Assembly: GCA_965277275.1 (NCBI GenBank)
Contig: CBDICG010000002.1
Span: 3,534,001-3,598,000 of the forward strand
Direction: 5' to 3'
Length of the DNA stretch: 64,000 nt
Source of the DNA: HLUCCA09 sp965277275
GTDB taxonomy: Bacteria > Pseudomonadota > Alphaproteobacteria > Rhodobacterales > Rhodobacteraceae
The translations under genes and the position numbers were made by a program. Shown one piece after another: positions 1 through 9,150 of this stretch (positions are counted from its first letter, which is position 1; every line of letters starts with the position of its first letter). A model generated the notes under the pieces. The model worked only from the letters and a program-made list of their open reading frames with translations. It ran no database searches and was not told the origin of the DNA.

Positions 1-5
1 GCCCG

Positions 6-1388
6 ATGAGCCGCGACTTGCGCCCAGGACGCCGGACAACACCATGCGGCTTGCGGAGCGCCTTGGGCCTGCTTGTGGCGCTCTGTGTGGTGGCGGGTTG
101 CTCGGATGAAGAGATCCTCGAGGGACCGCGATTCGATATCCGCGCGCCGCTCGACGACTCGCTGCCGAGCGAGGAAGGCGTCTTCCCCGAGCAGGAGAGC
201 GCCGAAGCGGAAGGAGAAGCCACTCCGATCACGTTGCCGGCTCAGGTCAACCATACGGAGTGGACGCATCGGAATGGCGGGCCGAGCCACCTGATCCGGC
301 ATCCGGCGCTCCGCGGCGCACTGACGGAGGTCTGGTCGACGTCAATCGGTGAGGGCGAAAGCCGCCGCGCGGTGATCACCGCCGATCCCGTTGTTGCCGG
401 TGGTCGGATCTATACCCTTGATGCGGCGTCGCGGGTTATGGCGCATTCCCCCTCCGGCGCGCCACTATGGTCGCGAGACCTCGTCCCGTCCGGCGAGCGC
501 GCTGCAGACGCCACGGGCGGCGGCCTCGCCTTCGGAGGCGGCCAGCTCTATGTGACGACCGGCTTTGGAGCGCTACACGCACTCGATCCGGCGACCGGCG
601 GGCTGCGCTGGACGCAGGCGTTCGACGCCCCGGTCGATGGCGCGCCAACGGTGTTCGGCGATCTCGTCTACGTTACATCGCGCGACAATCGCGCGTTTGC
701 GGTGCGTACCGACACGGGCCGGCTCGAATGGCAGCTACCGGGCGCTCCGACCCCGTCGTCCACCCTCGGTGGCGCGGGGCCGGCCGTCACGGACAGGATC
801 GTCGTCTTCCCCTTCGGCTCGGCTGAACTGGTCGCCACCTTGCGGCGCGGGGGTGTCCGGGTGTGGTCGGCAACGCTGGCGGGCCAGCGGCGCGGGCGCT
901 CCTATGCAGGCTTTTCGGACATCACCGGAGATCCGGTCGTGTCTGGCAACGTGATCTACGCCGGATCGCCATCCGGGCGCATCGCGGCGCTCGATGCCAC
1001 CTCGGGCGAGCGTATCTGGACGGCGACGGAAGGGGCGATGAGCCCGGTTTGGCCGGTGGGCGGGTCGATCTTTGCGGTTTCGGACGCCGGGCAGCTCGTG
1101 CGTCTCGACGCAAACGACGGCAGCCTGATCTGGGCGGTCGATCTGCCGTACTTCCAGAACGAGCGGCCCCGCCGCCGTGAGGGGGTCTATGCGCATTACG
1201 GTCCCGTGCTGGCCGGGGGGCGCCTGATCGTCGCGTCCGACGACGGCTTTATCCGGAGCTTTGAGCCGCGCGACGGGCGGCTGGTGTCCCAGATCGAAAT
1301 CCGCGGTGGGGCGACGTCCAACCCGGTGGTGGTCAACAACACTATGTACGTTGTGTCCTCTTCCGGCCGGTTGCACGCGTTCCGCTAG
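6..1388 (+). CDS. PQQ-like beta-propeller lipoprotein (BamB-like)
   Basis: A predicted outer-membrane or periplasmic lipoprotein of 460 residues. The N-terminus has a hydrophobic stretch ending in a lipobox (VVAGC, Cys at about residue 32). The rest is a run of beta-propeller blades of the PQQ/BamB type, each with a pattern like LxALDxxTGxxxW (for example around residues 195, 235, 330 and 370). BamB-family proteins scaffold the outer-membrane barrel assembly machine, and family membership suggests that role here. The usual alphaproteobacterial partner der is not next to it, since the downstream gene runs the other way. The first in-frame ATG lies 5 bases into the window, so a start further upstream cannot be excluded. 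Confidence 0.8.
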   Translation: MSRDLRPGRRTTPCGLRSALGLLVALCVVAGCSDEEILEGPRFDIRAPLDDSLPSEEGVFPEQESAEAEGEATPITLPAQVNHTEWTHRNGGPSHLIRHPALRGALTEVWSTSIGEGESRRAVITADPVVAGGRIYTLDAASRVMAHSPSGAPLWSRDLVPSGERAADATGGGLAFGGGQLYVTTGFGALHALDPATGGLRWTQAFDAPVDGAPTVFGDLVYVTSRDNRAFAVRTDTGRLEWQLPGAPTPSSTLGGAGPAVTDRIVVFPFGSAELVATLRRGGVRVWSATLAGQRRGRSYAGFSDITGDPVVSGNVIYAGSPSGRIAALDATSGERIWTATEGAMSPVWPVGGSIFAVSDAGQLVRLDANDGSLIWAVDLPYFQNERPRRREGVYAHYGPVLAGGRLIVASDDGFIRSFEPRDGRLVSQIEIRGGATSNPVVVNNTMYVVSSSGRLHAFR

Positions 1389-1620
1389 GCTGTCTCGGAC
1401 GAACCGTTCGGGCCGCGTGCCCGGGCGGGTCGTTGGCCCTGTACTTTCCCCTTGATCATCAGCCCGATCCTTGGCGTTGCCGCTTGCCTGCGCCAGCGCC
1501 TGCGGTTGCGGCCCACATTATTTCGTCCGTCGGCTCGGGCGTCCCCGGCGGGGGCAGCCAACCGCGCGCGGCGCAAAGCCTTCTGCACGACGCTTTGGCG
1601 ATGGGCAGGCCTCGGGGCGG

Positions 1621-2922
1621 CTAGAGAGGCCGGATGCGCAGGCGCGTCAGCCGATTGGCCTGGCGCGCGACGACCTCGAAGCGAAACCCGTGAAACGAAA
1701 AGACCTGGCCCTGGGTCGGGATCGTCTGGGCCTCGTGGATCACGAGCCCGGCCACGGTATTGGCTTCCTGATCCGGCAGAGCCCAATCGCAGGCACGATT
1801 CAGATCGCGGATCGTCATGGCGCCGTCCACGAGGTAGTCGCCCCCCTCCGAGCGCCGGACCGGATGCTCGGGGTCCACGTCGAATTCGTCGGTGATCTCG
1901 CCAACGATCTCTTCGAGGATGTCTTCCAACGTGATCAGACCCTGCAGGGCACCATACTCGTCAACCACGAGGGCGAAGTGTGTATGGCGACGCAGAAACT
2001 CGCGCATCTGGTCGTCGAGCGTCGTCGTCTCGGGGACGAAGTAGGGCTCCATCGCGATGCCGAGGATCTTGAACGTATCGAGTCCTTCGGGGGCCGCATC
2101 GGGGCCGCGCATCACCTTGTCCATTCCGCGCAGAAGGTCTTTTGCATGGATGACGCCGACGATGTTCTCGCGCTCGTCCCGGTAGACCGGCAGGCGTGTG
2201 TGCGGAGAGGCGAGGGCCTGGCTGAGGATGTCTTCCGGATCGGCGCCAGCATCGATCATCTCGATCTTGGAGCGGTGGAGCATGATTTCCTCCACGGTGC
2301 GGTCCCCCAGATCGAGGGCACCCAGCAGGCGGTCGCGATCTTCCTTCTCGACTGCCCCTTCAGCGTGACCGATCTGCAGGGCGCCGACGATCTCTTCGCG
2401 CACGCTGAGCATCTGGTCGCCCGGATCGATCCTCAGTCCGAAGACGCGCAACACGCCGCGCACGATGAAGCGCACGGCTGCGACCGCGGGGGAGAGCACG
2501 GCGATGATAACCTTCACCAACGGAGAGGCCATCGATGCGCTGCGCTCGGGATCGGTGATCGCGTAGGTCTTGGGCAGAACCTCTGCGAAGATCAGCACCA
2601 GAAGTGTCATCACCAGAGTGGCCGCCGCCACGCCGCTGTCTCCGAGCAGCCGGGTGAAAAGGGCGGTCGCCAGCGATGTCGCGAGGATGTTGGCGAGATT
2701 GTTGCCAAGAAGAATGCCGCCGATCAGGCGCTCGTTGTCTTCCTTCAGCTCTAGTGCGGTATCCGCCCCCCGCTCGCCCTTGTCGGCCATGGTGCGCAGC
2801 TTGCCACGCGAGGCGGCCGTCAGCGCCGTCTCGGACCCCGAGAAAAAGCCGGAACAAACCAACAGGATCAGGATCGATCCGGCGGTGATCCAGAAAGCGA
2901 AGTCGATGGCGGCGGGTTCCAT
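1621..2922 (-). CDS. CNNM/CorC-type (HlyC/CorC family) transporter with CBS pair
   Basis: A 433-residue membrane protein with an N-terminal DUF21/CNNM domain. There are hydrophobic segments within about residues 10-190, including a FFSGSETAL motif near residue 26. A tandem CBS-domain pair (about 205-340) and a C-terminal CorC_HlyC/transporter-associated domain follow. Family members are linked to magnesium or cobalt efflux and resistance rather than to haemolysis, despite the old name. It stands alone and is convergent with the preceding lipoprotein gene. The 232-base gap between the two holds nothing I recognise. Confidence 0.88.
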   Translation of the reverse strand: MEPAAIDFAFWITAGSILILLVCSGFFSGSETALTAASRGKLRTMADKGERGADTALELKEDNERLIGGILLGNNLANILATSLATALFTRLLGDSGVAAATLVMTLLVLIFAEVLPKTYAITDPERSASMASPLVKVIIAVLSPAVAAVRFIVRGVLRVFGLRIDPGDQMLSVREEIVGALQIGHAEGAVEKEDRDRLLGALDLGDRTVEEIMLHRSKIEMIDAGADPEDILSQALASPHTRLPVYRDERENIVGVIHAKDLLRGMDKVMRGPDAAPEGLDTFKILGIAMEPYFVPETTTLDDQMREFLRRHTHFALVVDEYGALQGLITLEDILEEIVGEITDEFDVDPEHPVRRSEGGDYLVDGAMTIRDLNRACDWALPDQEANTVAGLVIHEAQTIPTQGQVFSFHGFRFEVVARQANRLTRLRIRPL

Positions 2923-3010
2923 TGGCGGGGCGTCCGATGTGAGGGCGTGATGCGGTGGGTTATGGGCGCGGACCCGGCAAGCTTCAAGGAGCAGCGGGGG
3001 TCGTGCGGTC

Positions 3011-3346
3011 TCAGTGTCCGGCGGTCTTGGAGAAGATCTGGATCACGGCGACCCCAGCGACAATCAAGCCAAGCCCGACAAGTGCTGGCATGTCGAGCCG
3101 TTGCTTGAACACGAACCACCCGATCAGAGTGATGAAGAAGATCCCGAGCGCAGACCACATTGCATAGGCCACGCCGACCGGGATCACCCGAAGCGTCAGG
3201 GACAGGAAGTAGAACGAGATCGCGTAGCCGACAATCACGATCAGGGAGGGCCAGAGACGGGTGAAACCGTCGCTTGCCTTGAGGGCCGTTGTTCCGACGG
3301 TTTCGAACGCAACGGCGACGACAAGATACAGGTACTGGACAGGCAT
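3011..3346 (-). CDS. SMR-family small multidrug resistance transporter
   Basis: An 111-residue four-helix membrane protein of the small multidrug resistance family (EmrE-like). It begins MPVQYLYLVVAVAFETVGTT and so carries the membrane-embedded glutamate of helix 1 (about residue 14), used for proton/drug antiport. The YAMWSALG segment in helix 3 is also typical. An open frame continues upstream to 3415. I chose the ATG at 3346 because it gives the family length and is preceded by a GGAGGA ribosome-binding site. The gene lies 68 bases downstream of the YitT-type gene on the same strand. Exporters of quaternary ammonium compounds or guanidinium are the closest functional classes, but the substrate cannot be told. 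Confidence 0.85.
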   Translation of the reverse strand: MPVQYLYLVVAVAFETVGTTALKASDGFTRLWPSLIVIVGYAISFYFLSLTLRVIPVGVAYAMWSALGIFFITLIGWFVFKQRLDMPALVGLGLIVAGVAVIQIFSKTAGH

Positions 3347-3414
3347 ATCGCTCCGGTTCCTCCGTGGGGTGTCTTGCGCGGGCGTGCCCAGAGGGCGCTC
3401 ACCCGCTCGCGCCA

Positions 3415-4056
3415 CTAGGGCGCGATATACCGGTCCCGCCGATGGTTGAAAGAGATGACGCCGTTCAGAATGACGGCTCCCGCAAGCGAATAGGCGACAA
3501 CAGTTGCGGGAAAAAGGGCCAGTGCGACCGCGAAGAGGACCACATCAAAGCCAAGCTGCACGTAGCCCGCCTTCACGCCGAACCTGTCCTGCACATAGAG
3601 CGCGACCACCCCGAGGCCGCCGAGGCTGCCTTTGTGGCGAAACACCGCGAGCAAGCCCACCCCGGTCAGTGCCCCGAAGGCCACGACCCCGAAGATCGGA
3701 TCCAGATCACCAAGCGGCATCCACACGGGCACCCACTCGGCCAGTGCAGACAGAACAGCCACGCAGCCGAGCGATTTTAGCGTGAATTCGGCGCCGAGCC
3801 GCTTCCACGCAAAGAGGTAGAATGGCAGGTTGATGACGAAAAAGACCATGCCGAAGGACCATCCCGTCGCGTAGGAAATCATCAGTGCGAGCCCGGCTGT
3901 CTGGCCGGTGATGAACCCGAGTTGCGCCAGAAAGGTCAGGCCAACGGCGCACAGCACCAGCCCCACCGCAAGGCCCTGCAGATCCTCCAGCCAGGTGTGG
4001 CGCACCGTGTCGGGGTTGATCTCGATGGTCTGGAGGGCGGAAGGCATGGCCGCCAC
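3415..4056 (-). CDS. YitT-family membrane protein
   Basis: A 213-residue integral membrane protein with five or six hydrophobic helices. It matches the YitT/DUF161 family in its glycine-rich SLGGLGVVALYVQ segment near residue 145 and in its N-terminal half (GFITGQTAGLALMISYATG, about residues 47-65). The cytosolic C-terminal DUF2179 domain found in many YitT proteins is absent, so this is the short form. The biochemical function of the family is not settled. A second ATG three codons in (4047) is an alternative start. It is followed closely by the SMR gene, so the pair may be co-transcribed. Confidence 0.78.
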   Translation of the reverse strand: MAAMPSALQTIEINPDTVRHTWLEDLQGLAVGLVLCAVGLTFLAQLGFITGQTAGLALMISYATGWSFGMVFFVINLPFYLFAWKRLGAEFTLKSLGCVAVLSALAEWVPVWMPLGDLDPIFGVVAFGALTGVGLLAVFRHKGSLGGLGVVALYVQDRFGVKAGYVQLGFDVVLFAVALALFPATVVAYSLAGAVILNGVISFNHRRDRYIAP

Positions 4057-4154
4057 CTAGCCCGGCGCGGCGCTCGCGCCAAGCTGCGAAATCCGGGCGG
4101 GTGTGGATGGTGCCGCACCCGATCAAAGATGGGCCAGAGGCGCGCTTCATGCGC

Positions 4155-4196
4155 AAAAAACCGGCATGCCCGCTCACGCGTGAACCGAAAGCCGGT
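4155..4196 (-). terminator. Rho-independent terminator (minus strand)
   Basis: Read on the minus strand, ACCGGC (4196-4191) pairs with GCCGGT (4165-4160) around an inner palindrome, TCACGCGTGA, and the outer stem is followed directly by a run of T (4160-4155). The position is about 150 bases past the stop of the proline-rich lipoprotein gene. That fits termination of the minus-strand transcript carrying the two small secreted-protein genes. The rest of the 287-base gap 4057-4343 shows no gene I can support. Confidence 0.6.
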
Positions 4197-4343
4197 CGGG
4201 CGGCCCTCTCGATGAGCGGGGCGCGCAGCAGGAATTGTGCGGCGACTACGGCCTTCACTAATCGGCGGGAAAGGGCATGGCCGCTCAACCTCATCGCGGA
4301 TCGGCCAGGTCTTGATCACGGCGAGGCGGCGCGAGCCAGTGCC

Positions 4344-4667
4344 TTAGCGCAGCCGTCCGCCGCCCCTTGGCCGTGAGGGCGTGTGGATCGGGGGGCGCGC
4401 CGGCAAAGGCTTGGCCGTGGGCGGCCGGCCGGGCAGGGTCGTTGGGGGTTGCGGGGGGCGTTCGGGCCGGTTCACCGGTGGTCGGTCTGGCCGATCGGGT
4501 CGGTCCGGGGGGTCGATGATGATGTCGCCGCCGCTGCCATAATAGTAGTGGTTCCAGTAGAACGCGTCGTTGTAACCGTAGTTCACGCCCACCGACGAGA
4601 CGCAGCCCGAGAGGGTCAGGGCGACCACGCCAAGTGCGCCAATGATTGCTGCGCGGCTCCGGCTCAT
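4344..4667 (-). CDS. Small proline-rich lipoprotein
   Basis: A 107-residue predicted lipoprotein of unknown function. The signal peptide ends in a lipobox (LTLSGC, Cys22). A short Tyr/Asn-rich segment follows, and then a strongly proline- and arginine-rich tail (about residues 50-107) containing repeats of the type PDRPDRPDRPP. The ATG overlaps the stop of the preceding secreted-protein gene by four bases (ATGA at 4664-4667), so translation is probably coupled. The basic, proline-rich tail is likely disordered and could cross or bind the cell wall, but nothing identifies a partner. A longer open frame that continues upstream in this register is a shadow of the neighbouring gene. Confidence 0.72.
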   Translation of the reverse strand: MSRSRAAIIGALGVVALTLSGCVSSVGVNYGYNDAFYWNHYYYGSGGDIIIDPPDRPDRPDRPPVNRPERPPQPPTTLPGRPPTAKPLPARPPIHTPSRPRGGGRLR

Positions 4668-5209
4668 CGTCCGGCCCTGAAGCTGGAGAACACCGCGTTG
4701 ACGGCGTCGAAGCTCACTTGCGGGGCGCCTGCCTCTATGACGGCCGCACCGACAGCGATCCGTGCGCCGGGCAGGTCGATCAGTGCGACGACGAATTGCA
4801 GGTCCCGCCCGTCGCGCCTCCCGATACCCTTGAAGACCTCGGCGGGAAGCCCGGCGATGCGGCGCACTTCGTCGTCGGTGATCTGCGGTGCGTTCGCGAG
4901 GAACTGTCCGATCTCGGCGAGGTAGGCCCGGCCCTCGGCCATGGTGCGGACGCCGGGCGGTGCGTAGAACGCCATCCAGACACTCGGGTCGACCGTGGGA
5001 CGAATCGACAGGATCTGTGGCACCGGCCGCGCGTCCACCGTTCCCGGCAGCGTCAGGGCACGCTCCCCCCCCGCGGTGAGGGACCAGAAATCCGGGACGG
5101 CAAAGGAAAAGAGCGTGCGCCCGCTCTCGGAGAAGCTTGCCCGCGCTTCCGCGCTCGCGCCCGTGGCGAGCCCGAGACACAGGAAAAGGGTGAGTGCTGT
5201 ACGAACCAT
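4664..5209 (-). CDS. Secreted protein of unknown function
   Basis: A protein of about 181 residues. It starts MVRTALTLFLCLGLATGASA, a clear Sec signal peptide with an AxA-type cleavage site. The mature part is a compact alpha/beta domain with no cysteines and no catalytic motif I recognise. I chose the ATG at 5209 over an in-frame ATG 12 codons upstream because it places the signal peptide at the N-terminus. It shares a four-base overlap with the lipoprotein gene downstream, so the two probably work together in the envelope. Confidence 0.72.
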   Translation of the reverse strand: MVRTALTLFLCLGLATGASAEARASFSESGRTLFSFAVPDFWSLTAGGERALTLPGTVDARPVPQILSIRPTVDPSVWMAFYAPPGVRTMAEGRAYLAEIGQFLANAPQITDDEVRRIAGLPAEVFKGIGRRDGRDLQFVVALIDLPGARIAVGAAVIEAGAPQVSFDAVNAVFSSFRAGR

Positions 5210-5251
5210 CGGGTCAGTGGTCCCTCCCACTTGGTCGGGAGTCAACCGTCA

Positions 5252-5824
5252 TCAGCTCCATCGCCGCGCCTTTGCAAGCGCCACCATAGCCTCCTCGAGC
5301 TCGATCATCGCGTCGCTGTGCTGGATATCCAGCGGCGCATTGAAGGCCATGAGCTTGTCGATCCTCGACTCGACCGCCTTGCTATCCGTCTTGTGCTTCT
5401 TGATCAGGGTCTCGATCTCTCGCTCGAGGTCCTTGTTCTTGGGCTGTTTTTTTAGTTGTGCGAGCTTCGTGCCGATCGTGTTCTCAAGCGCGGCCAATGC
5501 CGTGACATACGCTGTCAGATCCTTGTGCATCATGACGGATTTCTTGGCCTTGCCAGGTAAGTCTTTCGCCGCGCTCGCTCCGCTCGCCTTCGCGGCTTCG
5601 AGCCGCTTGAGATCGTCGCGGACACTCGCCTCGAGGGCTTCGGCGAACTTCCGATAGCGTGCGACCGCCTTGATGGCGCCGTCCGGGTCGCCGCCAAGTG
5701 GCTTGTAGCTGGCGCCGACCTGCTTCCACTGTGCGACGATCGGAGAAGGTGTAAACTTCACTTTGACCCCGGTGCTAAAGCGACCCTTCACCGCAAGGGA
5801 AAGCGGGTCTTGCCGCAAAGTCAA
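5252..5824 (-). CDS. Coiled-coil protein of unknown function
   Basis: Up to 190 residues. The protein is rich in Lys, Ala and Glu with heptad-like spacing between about residues 60 and 185, which suggests a helical or coiled-coil cytosolic protein. No signal peptide, membrane segment or enzymatic motif is visible. The start is uncertain: the longest frame begins at TTG (5824), and GTG codons at 5791 and 5761 are alternatives. None has a good ribosome-binding site. It lies 34 bases after the stop of icd on the same strand. Confidence 0.6.
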   Translation of the reverse strand: MTLRQDPLSLAVKGRFSTGVKVKFTPSPIVAQWKQVGASYKPLGGDPDGAIKAVARYRKFAEALEASVRDDLKRLEAAKASGASAAKDLPGKAKKSVMMHKDLTAYVTALAALENTIGTKLAQLKKQPKNKDLEREIETLIKKHKTDSKAVESRIDKLMAFNAPLDIQHSDAMIELEEAMVALAKARRWS

Positions 5825-5857
5825 CCGCGAGCGTATGCGGGCGCGGCGTGGGGCGGC

Positions 5858-7072
5858 CTAGCCCGGCAGCGCCCGGTTGAGGTTCTCGTCGACCTTTTCG
5901 AGGAACCCCATCGTGGTCAGCCAGCCCTGATCCGGCCCGACGAGGAGCGCCAGATCCTTGGTCATGAACCCGGCCTCGACGGTCTCGATCACCACGCGTT
6001 CCAGCGTTTCGGCGAAGGCGTGCAGTGGCGTGTTGCCGTCGAGCTTGGCGCGGTGCTTCAATCCGCCCGTCCAAGCGTAGATCGACGCGATCGAGTTGGT
6101 CGAGGTCGCCTGACCGGCCTGATGCTGTCGGTAATGGCGGGTGACGGTGCCGTGTGCGGCCTCGGCTTCAACCGTCTTGCCATCCGGCGTCATCAGGACG
6201 CTGGTCATCAACCCCAGTGAGCCGAAGCCCTGCGCGACAGTATCGGATTGCACGTCGCCATCGTAGTTCTTGCAGGCCCATACGTAGCCGCCGTTCCACT
6301 TCATCGAACAGGCGACCATGTCGTCGATCAGGCGGTGCTCGTACCAGATGTCCGCCGCCTTGAAGCGGTCTGCGAACTCCGCCTCGTACACCTCTTGAAA
6401 AAGGTCTTTGAAGCGACCGTCATAGGCCTTCATGATCGTGTTCTTGGTCGACAGGTAAACGGGCCAGCCGAGGCCAAGTCCGTAGTTCATCGAGGCACGG
6501 GCAAAGTCGCGGATCGAATCGTCGAGGTTGTACATCGCCACGGTGACCCCGGCGGAGGGCGCGTCGAAGACTTCGCGTTCAATGATGGCGCCGTCCTCGC
6601 CCTCGAACCGGATCGTGAGTTTGCCTGCACCCGGAAAGCGGAAATCGGTCGACCGGTACTGATCGCCAAAGGCATGGCGCCCCACGACGATCGGCTTCGT
6701 CCAGCCCGGCACAAGGCGCGGCACATTCTTGCAGATGATCGGCTGGCGGAAGATCACACCGCCGAGGATGTTGCGGATCGTGCCATTTGGGGAGCGGTAC
6801 ATGCGCTTGAGGCCGAACTCTTCGACACGCGCCTCATCGGGGGTGATGGTGGCGCATTTCACCCCAACCCCGTGGGCCTTGATCGCCTCGGCCGCATCGA
6901 CGGTGATCTGGTCGTCGGTCTCGTCGCGCACCTCGATGCCGAGATCGTAGTAGCGCAGGTCAATGTCGAGGTAGGGAAGGATAAGCTTCTGCTTTATGAA
7001 ATCCCAGATGATCCGGGTCATCTCGTCGCCGTCGAGCTCCACCACAGGGTTTTCAACCTTGATCTTGGTCAT
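5858..7072 (-). CDS. icd: NADP-dependent isocitrate dehydrogenase
   Basis: A 404-residue cytosolic enzyme that oxidatively decarboxylates isocitrate to 2-oxoglutarate in the TCA cycle, making NADPH. The sequence is of the eukaryotic-like, dimeric subfamily II, with MTKIKVENPVVELDGDEMTR at the N-terminus, the substrate-binding SPNGTIRNILGG segment near residue 95 and a metal-binding region near residues 250-275. An in-frame ATG 28 codons upstream exists, but the chosen start at 7072 gives the family length. In this organism, icd competes for isocitrate-derived carbon with glyoxylate metabolism, which the bhc cluster at 25-30 kb also serves. Confidence 0.95.
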   Translation of the reverse strand: MTKIKVENPVVELDGDEMTRIIWDFIKQKLILPYLDIDLRYYDLGIEVRDETDDQITVDAAEAIKAHGVGVKCATITPDEARVEEFGLKRMYRSPNGTIRNILGGVIFRQPIICKNVPRLVPGWTKPIVVGRHAFGDQYRSTDFRFPGAGKLTIRFEGEDGAIIEREVFDAPSAGVTVAMYNLDDSIRDFARASMNYGLGLGWPVYLSTKNTIMKAYDGRFKDLFQEVYEAEFADRFKAADIWYEHRLIDDMVACSMKWNGGYVWACKNYDGDVQSDTVAQGFGSLGLMTSVLMTPDGKTVEAEAAHGTVTRHYRQHQAGQATSTNSIASIYAWTGGLKHRAKLDGNTPLHAFAETLERVVIETVEAGFMTKDLALLVGPDQGWLTTMGFLEKVDENLNRALPG

Positions 7073-7260
7073 GCTTGTCTCTTTCATCACGGCTCCGTCC
7101 CCGCAGGTTGCATAGCGAAGATCCGGGGTGCGGGGAACTACTGTATGCGATTGCATACTGAAATGCCGCAGGTGCAGCCTGCAGTGATGAGGATCGTTCG
7201 TCTTGCTCGGTTGTGGCGCCCCACGCGCCGCCGGGCCCGCACCAGAAAGAGCCCCCGACC

Positions 7261-9090
7261 ATGGATGTCCGTTCCCACTACGCCGTCGCCGATGCCTTTG
7301 CGGAGGCCTGGCGACTGAAGCTGCCGCTCGTCGCGATCCACGTCGCGACCCTCGTGCTCTTCGCGGCTATCCTGACACCGCTTGCCGGGCTCGCGCTTTC
7401 GGGCGCGCTGCTGTTGTCGGGCGAGCCTGCCTTGACGGACAAGGACATCGCGCATTTTTTCCTCTCGCCAGCAGGCGCGGTGGTCATGACAGCCCTTGCC
7501 GCGCTCTACCTGGCGCTGCAGGTGGTGGGGATCGCGGCCAAGATGTCGGTCCTGTCGGCGGAACACGCGCAGCGGAGCGCTGGTACGCTCGCGGCGCTTC
7601 GGCTGGTCGTGGCCCAAGGGCCGCGGCTCGTGCGGTTTGCGCTGGGGCTTGTGTTGCGCGTCGCCGTCTTCGTTCTTCCGGCGCTCGCGATCGCGGGGGC
7701 CTGCGCCCTGCTTCTGCTCGGCGAGTACGACATCAACTTCTACCTCAGCGCCCGCCCGCCCGAGTTTCTCGCCGCTGTGGGCATTGGCGCAGTCACGCTT
7801 GCGGTGCTTGCGGTACTGCTGGTGCCCCGACTGCTCGGATGGACACTCGCACTCCCTCTCGTGCTCTTCGAAGACGCCGCACCGGGCACCAGCTTCAAGG
7901 ACAGCGCGCACGCCATGCAGGGGCGACGCATGCAACTCTTCCGGCGGATCGTCCTCTGGGCGTTGGCCGCGCTGGCTCTGTCCCTGATCGTCGGTGCGCT
8001 CACCGCAGCAGCCGCACGCGGTGCGCTCGCGCTCTCGGGTTCGGAGATCGACAGGCTGGCGGCGCTGCTCCTGGGGGTTCTCGCGCTTTACGTTGTGGCG
8101 TCGTCGCTCGTTGCCGCGCTGACCTCCGGTGCCCTGGCGCATATCCTGCTCGACGAAGCGGGGTGGCCGGAGCCATTCCATCGCGCCACACAGCGGCCAA
8201 GGGTAGGCCTGTGGTCGACGGTGGCAGTTGGCCTTGTGGTGGTCGCGGCCCTCTCGGGTCTTGCTGCGCCGCGCATCGCTCCGCCCGAAGAGATCGCCGT
8301 GATCGCGCACCGGGGCGGCGCGGCCGACCGGCCCGAGAACACCCTCGCGGCAATGGAACTCGGGATCGAGCAGGGCGCCGACTGGCTCGAGATCGATGTG
8401 CAGGAAAACGCCGACGGAGAGGTCATCGTCGTCCATGACAGCGACTTCATGAAAACGGCGGGGGTCGCCACCAAGGTCTGGGATGTCACGGCCGAGGAGC
8501 TCGCGACGATCGACATCGGCAGTTGGTTTTCGCCGGACTATGCCGATGCCCGCGTGCCCTTGCTGTCGGACGTGCTCGAAGCCGCACGCGACAAAAGCAA
8601 GGTGCTGATCGAGTTGAAGTATTACGGGCACGACATCGCCCTCTCGGAAAAGGTTGCCGAGATCGTCGACGCCCTCGGCATGGCCGACCAGGTTGCAGCG
8701 ATGTCCCTTGATCCGCGCCAGGCCGCCCGGATGAAGGACACGCGCCCGGACTGGTCCGTTGGCCTCCTCGCCGCAACATCCCTCGGCCGGCTGGACAGGC
8801 GCGAGGCGGATTTCCTGGCCGTCAGCACCGCGCTCGCCAGCCCGGGCCTTCTGCGTCGCATGGAGGAAGCCGGGCGCCCCGTCTACGTCTGGACCGTGAA
8901 TGACGCGCCCGCGATGGCGCGCTACGCGACGATGGGCGTCTCCGGGCTGATCACCGACCGGCCCGCTTTGGCCCGCACTGTCCTGGAAGACCTCGCAACG
9001 CTCAGCCCCGCCGAGCGTCTGGCATTGGTCCTGTCGGATCGCCTCGGTCTGGACATGTCTACCCCTGCGAGCGCTCCCGACGGATCGTAG
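7261..9090 (+). CDS. Membrane-anchored glycerophosphodiester phosphodiesterase
   Basis: A 609-residue two-domain protein. The N-terminal half (to about residue 340) is a multi-helix membrane domain of the type found fused to GDPD enzymes. The C-terminal part is a glycerophosphodiester phosphodiesterase barrel with the catalytic HRGG (His350), PENTLAA and ExD (Glu377, Asp379) motifs, plus a VWTVND segment near the end. The family hydrolyses glycerophosphodiesters released from phospholipids to sn-glycerol 3-phosphate and an alcohol. Here the enzyme would act tethered to the cytoplasmic membrane. The ATG at 7261 is used; an open frame upstream reaches 7213 but adds an unlikely Pro-rich segment. 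The gene is divergent from icd. Confidence 0.88.
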   Translation: MDVRSHYAVADAFAEAWRLKLPLVAIHVATLVLFAAILTPLAGLALSGALLLSGEPALTDKDIAHFFLSPAGAVVMTALAALYLALQVVGIAAKMSVLSAEHAQRSAGTLAALRLVVAQGPRLVRFALGLVLRVAVFVLPALAIAGACALLLLGEYDINFYLSARPPEFLAAVGIGAVTLAVLAVLLVPRLLGWTLALPLVLFEDAAPGTSFKDSAHAMQGRRMQLFRRIVLWALAALALSLIVGALTAAAARGALALSGSEIDRLAALLLGVLALYVVASSLVAALTSGALAHILLDEAGWPEPFHRATQRPRVGLWSTVAVGLVVVAALSGLAAPRIAPPEEIAVIAHRGGAADRPENTLAAMELGIEQGADWLEIDVQENADGEVIVVHDSDFMKTAGVATKVWDVTAEELATIDIGSWFSPDYADARVPLLSDVLEAARDKSKVLIELKYYGHDIALSEKVAEIVDALGMADQVAAMSLDPRQAARMKDTRPDWSVGLLAATSLGRLDRREADFLAVSTALASPGLLRRMEEAGRPVYVWTVNDAPAMARYATMGVSGLITDRPALARTVLEDLATLSPAERLALVLSDRLGLDMSTPASAPDGS

Positions 9091-9150
9091 GCGGCCCATG
9101 GCCCCTCCCATGGCCCCACGGGCTTGACCCGGGCCCATCGGCCCTCGCGC

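Noticed and set aside
1389..1620. Possible small gene or RNA between the lipoprotein and CorC-type genes
   Set aside because: Open frames here are all extensions of shadows of the neighbours. I see no hairpin with a T run and no tRNA-like fold.
7138..9138. Open frame of 666 codons on the minus strand
   Set aside because: It is antisense to the glycerophosphodiesterase gene and rich in Arg, Gly and Gln without any domain.
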